Origin: Palsa-504 sp963847965
GTDB taxonomy: Bacteria > Actinomycetota > Actinomycetes > Streptosporangiales > Streptosporangiaceae
DNA length: 64,000 nucleotides
NCBI GenBank assembly: GCA_963847965.1
Contig: CAWKCG010000006.1
Span: 124,001 to 188,000, forward strand
Reading direction: 5' to 3'
This document shows, one piece after another, positions 50,771-58,653 of this stretch. How positions within the stretch are numbered: the first letter of the stretch is position 1; the number at the start of each line of letters is the position of its first letter. Below the pieces are notes generated by a model that was not told the origin of the DNA, did not search any database, and saw nothing but the letters and a program-made list of their open reading frames with translations. A program made the translations under genes and the position numbers.

Positions 50771-51702
50771 GCCTGGGTCTCCGCTGCTCGGGCCCCCGGG
50801 TGGTTGGGATCGAAATCCGGCCAGACCGTGGCCATGCCCGTCTCCAGGTCATGGGTCGGCCGGTAGCCGATGGCCAGAGCCGCGGAGATGTCCACCACCA
50901 CGGCCGGCATTTCCCCGATCCCGACGGGCACGTGCTCGACGGGAATCGGCGCGCCGGTCACCCGGCGGGCCGTCGTCACCATCTCGTTCACCGTGACCGA
51001 GTGCCCGGCGCCGAGGATCAGCGGGCCGTTGTGTCCGGCCGCCCAGGCCGCCATGACGCCCTGCACGACGTCGTCCACGTGCACCAAGTCGCGGAGCATG
51101 GTCCCGTCCCCGCGGACCTGGACCCCCTCGTCGTCCCGCGCCGCGCGCATCAGCCTGGGCACGAAACTGTCCTTCTCGGTCATCCCCGGGCCGTAGACGT
51201 TGGAGAACCGCAGGGACGCGCCGGTGATGCCGTAGCAGTTGGCGTAGCTGGAAACCAGCATCTCCGCCGCCGCCTTGGTCGCGCCGTACGGGGTGAGCGG
51301 GCGCAGCACGGCCTGCTCGGTGATGGTCGCGCCGCCGACGTTGCCCGTCACCGCGTTGGTCGACGCGAACAGGAAGGTCCCCACCTCGTTCTCGCGGGCC
51401 AGTTCCAGCAGCCTGGCGGTCGCGTCCACGTTGAGCAGGTGGGTGCCGACCGGATCGGCGATCGAGGCGACCACGTAGGTAAAGGCGGCCAGGTGGATGA
51501 TCACGTCGGTGCCAGGCTGAACGGCCCGCCGGCAGACGTCGGGATCGCACAGGTCGCCGACCACCGTGCGGACTTCCGGGTCGGGGAACGCCCGAAGGTC
51601 GGCCACGGTCACCTCGTGACCTTCGGCCCGAAGGGCGCGGACCATATTGCGGCCGATGAAGCCGGCCCCGCCGGTCACCAGGACCCGGGAACCACTCGCC
51701 AT
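50767..51702 (-). CDS. NAD-dependent nucleotide-sugar epimerase/dehydratase
   Basis: About 311 residues starting MASGSRVLVTGGAGFIGRNM; ATG 51702 is chosen for a GGAG about 7 nt upstream. NAD motif VTGGAGFIGRNMVRAL, HLAAFTYVVASIADPVGTH, catalytic YGATKAAAEMLVSSYANCYG with Tyr-Lys, and RFSNVYGPGMTEKDSF. The family interconverts UDP- or GDP-sugars. It is coupled by ATGA overlap to the GT2 gene, suggesting it supplies the donor sugar or its precursor. Confidence 0.88.
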   Translation of the reverse strand: MASGSRVLVTGGAGFIGRNMVRALRAEGHEVTVADLRAFPDPEVRTVVGDLCDPDVCRRAVQPGTDVIIHLAAFTYVVASIADPVGTHLLNVDATARLLELARENEVGTFLFASTNAVTGNVGGATITEQAVLRPLTPYGATKAAAEMLVSSYANCYGITGASLRFSNVYGPGMTEKDSFVPRLMRAARDDEGVQVRGDGTMLRDLVHVDDVVQGVMAAWAAGHNGPLILGAGHSVTVNEMVTTARRVTGAPIPVEHVPVGIGEMPAVVVDISAALAIGYRPTHDLETGMATVWPDFDPNHPGARAAETQA

Positions 51703-51978
51703 GCACGCTCCATTCAGCATGTAACTGTCTGTTACCGGTCGGTACGCGCCAGGTCGCGGCTACCTGGCGCATCATGCCTGCCTGCTCGGAGGCGGCGGGA
51801 ATCGCCATCCGGTCCTACCGACTTCGTTCGCTCACGCTACCTGGGCGCGCTGAGAGTTTCCTGGTATATGGCTGGCAAACATTCGGCCGGACCGACCCAA
51901 GGCAGCTCCGGGGGCCTTGGGGTTTCGGACCTTTGCGGGTCCGGGCCAGTGTACCCGGAGTGACACCCCGCCCGGCGA

Positions 51979-52122
51979 CGCGATGGAGGCGTGGAGCGGT
52001 GGCTAACGTGGAGCGGTGCCCGGCGGCGCGATGGAGGCATGGAGCGGTGGCTAACGTGGAGCGGTGCCCGGCGGCGCGATGGAGGCATGGAGCGGTGGCT
52101 AACGTGGAGCGGTGCCCGGCGG
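51979..52122. repeat. three tandem 48-bp repeats before cobH
   Basis: Units at 51979-52026, 52027-52074 and 52075-52122 are nearly identical (one base differs). Each holds a mini-frame ATGGAGGC(G/A)TGGAGC-GGTGGCTAA (MEAWSGG-stop) and two copies of ggagcggtg. Because 48 is a multiple of 3, one reading phase stays open through all units (WRHGAVANVERCPAAR each) and stops 10 bp before the cobH ATG. The surrounding 51703-51978 has no gene. Function unknown; a regulatory or leader role is possible. Confidence 0.9.
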
Positions 52123-52139
52123 CGCGGTAAAGATAAGGC

Positions 52140-52739
52140 ATGAACCCCGACGATCCGGTTGAATCCGAGGCGTTCCGCATCCTGCGGTCCAGGATCGACC
52201 TGAGCGCGCTGCCCCCGCTGAGCCGGGCGGTGATGGAGCGTGTCATCTACGCGACCGCGGACTTCGACTACGTCACCGACCTGGCCTGCGACGAGGGGGC
52301 GCTCGCGGGCGGGGTCCTGGCGCTGCGCCGTGGCGTCCGCGTGGTCGCGGACGTGCCCGCGGTCGCGGCGGCCGTCACCGGGTACCCGGTGATCTGCAAG
52401 TCGGCCGACTCGCTCTCGGCCAGGCTGGCGCGCACCGCGAACATCCTCCTCGGCGCGGCCGCGGTCCGGCTGGCGTTCAGCGAGGCCGGGCCGGGCGCAA
52501 TCTGGCTGGTCGGCAGCGCGCCCGAGGCGATTTTCGAGATCATGGGGCGGGAGGTGGAACCCGCGCTGGTCATCGGCGTCCCGGTCGGATTCGTCGGCGC
52601 GGCGGAAGCGAAGGACGCGCTGCGGGCGAGCGGCCTGCCCGCCCTGACCAACGTCTCGGAGAAGGGCGGCGCGGCGGTGGCGGCCGCGGCGTTCGGCGCC
52701 CTGTGGAAGATAGCCAGCCGCGAGGAGACACCTGGATGA
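52140..52739 (+). CDS. cobH: precorrin-8X methylmutase CobH/CbiC-like
   Basis: A 199-residue protein. Family features: RILRSRIDLSALPPLSRAVM, ERVIYATADFDYVTDLAC, NILLGAAAVRLAFSEAGPGA, IWLVGSAPEAIFEIMGREVE and GVPVGFVGAAEAKDALRASG, ending LTNVSEKGGAAVAAAAFGAL. CobH/CbiC rearranges a methyl group from C11 to C12 of precorrin-8. The segment where the catalytic His usually stands (RVIHAT-like) reads RVIYAT here, so activity should be tested. It overlaps the bluB-cobT fusion (ATGA). Confidence 0.88.
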   Translation: MNPDDPVESEAFRILRSRIDLSALPPLSRAVMERVIYATADFDYVTDLACDEGALAGGVLALRRGVRVVADVPAVAAAVTGYPVICKSADSLSARLARTANILLGAAAVRLAFSEAGPGAIWLVGSAPEAIFEIMGREVEPALVIGVPVGFVGAAEAKDALRASGLPALTNVSEKGGAAVAAAAFGALWKIASREETPG

Positions 52740-54554
52740 ACGACCTACACCGCGACCTGACCGGGCAGCGGGAAGACGGCCAGAACCGCGACCTGACCGG
52801 GCAGCGAGAAGACAACCGGAACCGCTACCCGGCCGAGCAGCGGGACGCCGTGTACCGGGTGATCGCCGAGCGCCGGGACGTCCGGCGCGGCTTTCTTCCT
52901 GATCCGGTGCCTGCCGACGTGCTCGGGCAGGTGCTGGCCGCGGCGCACCAGGCGCCGTCAGTGGGCTTCTCGCAGCCGTGGGACTTCATCGTGATCACCG
53001 ACCGGGACCGGCGGGAGCGGGTCGCCGCGCTGGCCCGGAGGCACCGCGATGAGTTCGCGGACGAGCTCCCTGGCGCGCGGGCCCGCGCGTTCGACCGGCT
53101 GAAGATCGAGTCGATCCTGGACACGCCGGTCAATATCGTGGTGACCTGCGACAGGACCCGGGGTGGGCGGCACACGCTCGGCCGGCGCACCCAGCCGAGG
53201 ACGGCCGACTTCTCCAGCGTGCTCGCGGTGGCGAACCTGTGGCTGGCGGCCAGGGCCGAAGGCCTCGGCGTGGGCTGGGTGAGCTTCTTCGACGAGCGCG
53301 AACTGGCCGCGGAGCTGGGGCTGCCCGCGCACCTGGAGGTGATCGCGTACCTCTGCGTGGGCTACGTGACAGAATTCGCGCCTGAACCAGAACTCGCGAC
53401 CGCCGGCTGGGCGCGCCGCCGCCCGGTGTCGTGGGCGGTGCACGCCGAGCAGTACGGCCGGCGCGGACTGCCCGGGGAGGAACCAGTGGACCCGCTCGCC
53501 GACGTGATCGCCGCGATCGCCCCGCCGGACGCGGCGGCGATGACCGCCGCGCGGGAGCGGCAGGACCGGATGACCAAGCCGCGCGGCTCGCTCGGGCTGC
53601 TCGAGGACACCTCCGTCCGGCTGGCGGGCCTGGCGGGCTCCTGTCCTCCGCCGCTGCCCGAGCCCGCCTGCGTGGCGGTCTTCGCCGCCGACCACGGCGT
53701 GCACGCGCAGGGGGTCACTCCGTGGCCGCAGGAGGTGACCGCCCAGATGGTCGCCAACTTCCTGGCCGGCGGCGCGGTCGTCAACGCGTTCGCGGCGCAG
53801 GCCGGCGCCGAGGTCACCGTGGTCGACGTGGGGGTGGCCGCCCCGCTCGAAGCCGTGCCCGGGCTGCTGCCGCGCAAGATCGCGGCGGGCACCGCGGACT
53901 TCACGCAGGGACCCGCGATGACCCGCGAACAGGGCCTGGCCGCGCTGACCGTGGGCGTCGAGGTGGCCAGGGACCTGGTGGCCGCGGGCAACCGGTGCCT
54001 GATCACCGGGGACATGGGCATCGCGAACACCACCGCGTCGGCCGCGCTGATCTGCGCCTTCACCGGCGCTGACCCGGCCGAGGCGACCGGGCGGGGCACC
54101 GGGATCGACGCCGCGACCTACGCGAGGAAGATCGACGCGGTTTGCCGCGGCCTGGCCAGGCACCGGCCGGATCCCGAAGCCCCGGCCGACCCGGTGGGCG
54201 TCCTGGCGGCGTTCGGCGGATTGGAGCACGCGGCCCTGGCCGGGTTCATCCTCGGCGGCGCCGCGCTGCGCGTCCCCGTGATCCTCAACGGCGTCATCGC
54301 GGGCGCCGCCGCGCTGGCCGCGGTGGCGCTGGCCCCCGAACGCGGTCGCCGCCTGCTTCGCCGGCCACCAGAGCACCGAGCCCGGGCATGCTATTACCCT
54401 TAACCACCTGGGGCTGCGCCCGCTGGTCGACCTCGGGCTGCGGCTCGGCGAGGGCACCGGCGCCCTGCTGGCCCTGCCCCTGGTGCAGAGCGCGGCGCGC
54501 GCGCTGCGCGACGTGGCCACGTTCGACTCCGCGGGCGTGACCGACAAGGGTTAG
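52736..54554 (+). pseudogene. BluB-CobT fusion gene with a +1 frameshift near its 3' end
   Basis: The N-terminal half is BluB (5,6-dimethylbenzimidazole synthase), residues 35-245: ERRDVRRGFLPDPVPADVLG, AAHQAPSVGFSQPWDFIVIT. The C-terminal half is CobT (DMB phosphoribosyltransferase): VFAADHGVHAQGVTPWPQEV, TGDMGIANTTASAALICAFT, GGLEHAALAGFILGGAALRV. Near 54338 one extra base shifts the frame; the remainder ACFAGHQSTEPGHAITLNHL, ending VTDKG at 54552-54554, is in another frame. A repaired frame gives about 605 residues, joining DMB synthesis and activation. Confidence 0.82.
52751..52822. repeat. 36-bp tandem duplication in the bluB-cobT N-terminus
   Basis: Two 36-bp copies (52751-52786 and 52787-52822, three differences) encode RDLTGQREDGQN and RDLTGQREDNRN ahead of the BluB domain. 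It adds a 12-residue repeat to the N-terminus. Confidence 0.8.
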
Positions 54555-54575
54555 GCGTAGGCGGACCGAGGAGCC

Positions 54576-55907
54576 ATGGACCCGTACCTGCTGGGGCTCC
54601 GCCTGCGGGACCGGCGCGTCCTGGTCGTCGGCGGGGGAGCGGTGGCGGCCCGCCGGGTCCCGGCGCTGCTCGACACGGGCGCGGACATCCTGCTGGTGTC
54701 CCCGTCGCTGACCACCTCCCTGGAAGACCTCGCCGCGGCCGGCCGGATCCGCTGGGCGGCGCGGCGCTACGAGCCCGGCGATGTCGCGGGCGCCTGGCTC
54801 GTCTGCGCGTGCACCGACCACCCCGAGGTGAACGCGGCCGTCGCGGCGGACGCCGAACAGCAGCAGACCTGGTGCGTCCGCGCCGACGACGCGGAGGCGT
54901 CGGCCGCGTGGACCCCGGCCTCCGGCCGGGCCGGCGCCGTCCGTATAGGGGTGCTCAGCGGTGACCCGCGGCACAGCGCGGCGATCAGGGACGCGATCCT
55001 GGCCGGGCTGCAGTCCGGCCAGCTACCCTCCCGGCCCCCGCAGGGGCCGGGAGGGCCGAGGGGGCTTGGGGGGAAAGGCTTCCCCCCAAGATCGGGGGGT
55101 CCAGGGGGGTCGTCCCCCCGGACAGACACGTCCCCCCGGGCAGGCACAGTCGCGATTATCGGCGGCGGGCCCGGCGATCCGGGGCTGATCACCGTGCGCG
55201 GTAGGCAGTTGCTCGCCGAAGCCGACGTGGTGGTGACGGACCGGCTGGCCCCCCGCTCGATCCTGGACGAACTGCCCGCGGACGTCGAGATCATCGACGC
55301 GAGCAAGATTCCCTACGGCCGCGCCATGGCGCAGGAGCACATCAACGAGGCGCTGATCACCCACGCCCGCGCGGGCCGGTTCGTGGCCAGGCTCAAGGGT
55401 GGTGACCCGTTTGTCTTCGGCCGGGGCGCCGAGGAGGTCCTGGCGTGCCTGCGGGCCGGGGTTCCGGTCACCGTCGTGCCCGGCGTCACCAGCGCGGTCG
55501 CCGTTCCCGCCGCCGCCTGGGTCCCGGTGACCCACCGCGGGGTCGCACAAGACTTTCACGTCGTGTCGGTTCATGTTCCGCCTGATGACGAGCGGTCGGC
55601 CGTGGATTGGGAGATACTCAGCGGTAGTCGCGGAACACTGGTGCTGCTGATGGCCGTGGAGCGAATCGGTGCGATAGTGACGGAACTGCTCAGGCACGGA
55701 CGCGATCCAGGTACACCCGTTTCTGTAATCGCAGACGGGACTCTGCCGACTCAGCGCACAATTAACTCAACACTGGAACAAGTGGAAAGACGGGTGGAAG
55801 AGGAGGGTTTGAGGCCGCCAGCGGTCATCGTGGTAGGAGATGTGGTCGGGATCGCGGCCGAAATAACAGAACTCATGCGCCGTGTAACTGCCTGGCAGAA
55901 GGGATAA
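54576..55907 (+). CDS. cobA: CysG-type siroheme synthase / uroporphyrinogen-III C-methyltransferase
   Basis: A 443-residue fusion. The N-terminal precorrin-2 dehydrogenase/ferrochelatase-like part has VLVVGGGAVAARRVPALLDT and AWLVCACTDHPEVNAAVAAD. A linker of ~35 Gly/Pro-rich residues follows (QGPGGPRGLGGKGFPPRSGG) from an inserted GC hairpin. The C-terminal methyltransferase (from about 190) has VAIIGGGPGDPGLITVRGRQ, VVTDRLAPRSILDELP, FVARLKGGDPFVFGRGAEEV and VVPGVTSAVAVPAAA. It makes precorrin-2 using SAM, then siroheme. It belongs to the cobalamin group. Confidence 0.92.
   Translation: MDPYLLGLRLRDRRVLVVGGGAVAARRVPALLDTGADILLVSPSLTTSLEDLAAAGRIRWAARRYEPGDVAGAWLVCACTDHPEVNAAVAADAEQQQTWCVRADDAEASAAWTPASGRAGAVRIGVLSGDPRHSAAIRDAILAGLQSGQLPSRPPQGPGGPRGLGGKGFPPRSGGPGGSSPRTDTSPRAGTVAIIGGGPGDPGLITVRGRQLLAEADVVVTDRLAPRSILDELPADVEIIDASKIPYGRAMAQEHINEALITHARAGRFVARLKGGDPFVFGRGAEEVLACLRAGVPVTVVPGVTSAVAVPAAAWVPVTHRGVAQDFHVVSVHVPPDDERSAVDWEILSGSRGTLVLLMAVERIGAIVTELLRHGRDPGTPVSVIADGTLPTQRTINSTLEQVERRVEEEGLRPPAVIVVGDVVGIAAEITELMRRVTAWQKG
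55065..55119. repeat. GC-rich hairpin pair inserted in the cobA linker
   Basis: CTTGGGGGGAA (55065-55075) and TTCCCCCCAAG (55080-55090) form a perfect stem with AGGC loop; then GGGGGG-TCGT-CCCCCC at 55104-55119. This fits an inserted intergenic-type repeat that keeps the reading frame. Confidence 0.8.
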
Positions 55908-56010
55908 ACTCCGCCTGCCAGGCGATTGGGCTGGAGCGATCCCCCGACAGACCGTGGATGCCACGAGGGAGTGTGTCAGGTCAGTTGGGGCAGAGGAGGC
56001 CACTAGAGCG

Positions 56011-58653
56011 ATGGAAGGTAAGGGCGTGGCAGCGTCAGCAGCGTCTGCGTCCGGTAGCAAGGACGAGTTCGGTGCTGTTGCGGCTGCTGAGTTTGCTGAC
56101 CCTACCGGCCGCCGTGTGACCGATGATGTTCTAGATGTTGGTGAGGAAAAGCAGCACAACGGGGATGACACCATCGTGATGCCTGCCCCGGATTTCTCAG
56201 AGCCACCCGCGCCGGACGCCGCGTTCCCTCCTCCGTCCAAGTCCTCCCCGTCACTCGCGGAGCCTCAACTCCCTCGCGCGGGCTTCCTGCCCCAGACCGG
56301 CCCGCTGCCCCGGGCTCGCCGGCTACCCCAGGCCAGTCGGCTATCCCAGCCAGACCCGCTGCCCCAGCCAGACCCGCTGCCCCAGCCAGGCCCGCCTGCC
56401 CAGCCCGCCCCGCTCGCGTCGGCCGCCCCGCCCGCCGAGACCGTCCCGCTCGCGCAGGCCGCCCCGCCTGCCCCGCCCGCCCCGCTCGCGCCGGCCGCCC
56501 CGCCTGCCCCGCCCGCCCCGCTCGCGTCGGCCGCCCCGTCTACTCGGGCCGCTCCGCTCGTCCCGCCCGCCGAAGCTACCCCGGTCGCCGCATCCTCCGC
56601 CAGCCCCGCGCCCGCGGAAGCCGCCACTCCTGCAACTCCTGTAACTTCAGTAGCCGCCACGGCTCCTGCAGCCACAGAGTCCCCTGCGGCCCCGCAGTCC
56701 ACCGTGGTCCCAGAGTGGCCTGCAGCCAAGTCGCCCGGAGCCGCCGGACCATCCGCGGCAGCCGAACCTCCCCCGGCCTCTCCGCCCCAGGCACCTACCT
56801 CGCCCCGAGAGCCCTCCCAGCGCCCAGCCTCCGCCCAGTCCCATGTGCGGGTGGACGCGCGGTTGCTGGAAGCGGCGCTGCTCAACCTCAGGAAGCGCAT
56901 TGCGGCCATCCCGCTGGTCTTCGAGATCGCGGGATCCGCCGAGGTAAAGACCGAACGCACCAAGCTGCTCAGCCAGATCGACGACTACCTGCTGCCACGG
57001 GTACGCAGGTCCGCCGCGCCCGTCCTGGTGGCCCTGGTCGGCTCCACGGGCGCGGGGAAGTCGACGCTGGTGAACAGCATCGTCGGTGCCCGGGTGAGCG
57101 CGACGGGAGTACGCCGCCCGACGACCAACAGCCCGGTTCTCGCCTGCCATCCGGACGACATCGACTGGTTCGCCGAGAACAACTTCCTGCCGACGCTGCC
57201 ACGCGTCAGGCAGGAAGGACTCGCCAGGCCCGGCCGGGACGGCCTGCTGGTCCTCGCGGCGAGCGAGGGCATGCCGAGGGGCATCGCGCTGCTGGACACG
57301 CCGGACATCGACTCCGTGGTGCAGGCCCACCACGAGTTCGCCTACCAGTTCCTCGACGCCTCGGACCTCTGGCTGTTCATGACCAGCGCCAGCCGGTACG
57401 CTGACGGGCCCGTCTGGGAGATCCTCCAGCACGCGCGGGAAAGGAAGGCATCGCTTGGCGTGGTGCTGTCCCGCGTGCCGCAGACCTTCCGGACCGAACT
57501 CGTGGAGCACTTCAACGCCATGCTGGACGCGAACGGGATCGGCGCCGACGACCGGTTCGTCATCCTGGAAACCCCGCTCATCGACGGCATGCTCCCGCCC
57601 GACGCCTACCAGCCGATCCGCGACTGGCTCGCCGACACGGCCGCGCGGACCGACCGCCGGGTCGCGGTGCTCTCCCAGACCATGTCGGGCGTGCTCGACA
57701 CGTTCAAGTCCAGGGTCCCGGCCATGGCCGCCCACGTCGAAGCGCAGGTCGTGCTGCGCGGGCGGTTGCGGCGCGGCGCGGAGGTGGCGTACGAGCGCGC
57801 CCTGGCCGAGGCGAGCACGGGCATGAAGAACGGCACGCTGCTCCACGGCGAGGTGCTCGCCCGGTGGCAGGACTGCGTGGCCGGCGGTGACCTGCGGCCG
57901 CGCCGCGGGGCCAAGGCCGCCGCGGGAGCCAAGAAGGGCAAGCGCGCGCGGCGCAGCGGCGCGTCGCGGCCCGCGGCGCTGGACGCGGCGCTGCGCTCGG
58001 CGATCGAGTCGTTCATCGTGTCGATCGCGGACCGGGCCGCGGAGCACGTCGACGAGAACTGGCGGGCCAACGCCGCCGGTGCCGTGCTGCTCGCGGACGC
58101 CGTCGCGGAACGGGCCCGCGGCGAGCGCGCGAAGCAGGTCTTCGAAGCCGCGTTCGGGCCCGGCGGGAACGGGAGTGCACCGGGCGCCGCGGAGGCCAGC
58201 CAGGCCACTGCCTTCAGCCGGTCCGCACCGGACCTGCGGCTGCGTGCCGCCCGCGCGATCGGCGCCTGGCAGGAGCACCTGGCCCGGCTGGTGGAGTTGG
58301 AGGACCTGCGGCCCGCGAGCAAGCGCACCGGCTTCAGCGACGAGGCACTCAACCTCCTCGTGATGGTGGCCATGCTGGGTGAGAACGCGTCAGCCCCCCA
58401 GTCGCCGGCCGGAGACGCCGAAGGCGCCGACATCTACACCGAGCCGCGCCGGCTGCTCACCTCCGCGTTCAGCGCGGTGACGCTGGCCGGGATCCTCGCC
58501 CGGGCCCGAGCCGACCTGCTGGACCGGGTCCGCCTGCTGCTCGACGAGGAACTGGTCAGGTTTGTTGAGGTGATCGACGCGGCCGGGCCCTGCGACGACG
58601 CAGCGGCGATCCGGCTGTACCAGGCGGAATTCTCGCTCGAGGCGGTCAGGTGA
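56011..58653 (+). CDS. dynamin-like GTPase, DynA-type
   Basis: About 880 residues from ATG 56011 (GAGGAGG upstream). The first ~280 residues are Pro/Ala-rich and probably disordered (PLPQPDPLPQPGPPAQPAPL). Then the dynamin-type GTPase: P-loop LVGSTGAGKSTLVNSIV near 342-351, switch GVRRPTTNSPVLAC, G3 GIALLDTPDIDSVVQ and a SRVPQT G4-like part. A helical stalk with KAAAGAKKGKRARRS follows. In Streptomyces, DynA/DynB are dynamin-like proteins stabilising the septum during sporulation. It overlaps the second GTPase gene (GTGA). Confidence 0.82.
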   Translation: MEGKGVAASAASASGSKDEFGAVAAAEFADPTGRRVTDDVLDVGEEKQHNGDDTIVMPAPDFSEPPAPDAAFPPPSKSSPSLAEPQLPRAGFLPQTGPLPRARRLPQASRLSQPDPLPQPDPLPQPGPPAQPAPLASAAPPAETVPLAQAAPPAPPAPLAPAAPPAPPAPLASAAPSTRAAPLVPPAEATPVAASSASPAPAEAATPATPVTSVAATAPAATESPAAPQSTVVPEWPAAKSPGAAGPSAAAEPPPASPPQAPTSPREPSQRPASAQSHVRVDARLLEAALLNLRKRIAAIPLVFEIAGSAEVKTERTKLLSQIDDYLLPRVRRSAAPVLVALVGSTGAGKSTLVNSIVGARVSATGVRRPTTNSPVLACHPDDIDWFAENNFLPTLPRVRQEGLARPGRDGLLVLAASEGMPRGIALLDTPDIDSVVQAHHEFAYQFLDASDLWLFMTSASRYADGPVWEILQHARERKASLGVVLSRVPQTFRTELVEHFNAMLDANGIGADDRFVILETPLIDGMLPPDAYQPIRDWLADTAARTDRRVAVLSQTMSGVLDTFKSRVPAMAAHVEAQVVLRGRLRRGAEVAYERALAEASTGMKNGTLLHGEVLARWQDCVAGGDLRPRRGAKAAAGAKKGKRARRSGASRPAALDAALRSAIESFIVSIADRAAEHVDENWRANAAGAVLLADAVAERARGERAKQVFEAAFGPGGNGSAPGAAEASQATAFSRSAPDLRLRAARAIGAWQEHLARLVELEDLRPASKRTGFSDEALNLLVMVAMLGENASAPQSPAGDAEGADIYTEPRRLLTSAFSAVTLAGILARARADLLDRVRLLLDEELVRFVEVIDAAGPCDDAAAIRLYQAEFSLEAVR

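Noticed and set aside
51979..52122. CRISPR-like array of three repeats
   Set aside because: Units are contiguous with no variable spacers, and there are no cas genes; it is a tandem repeat.
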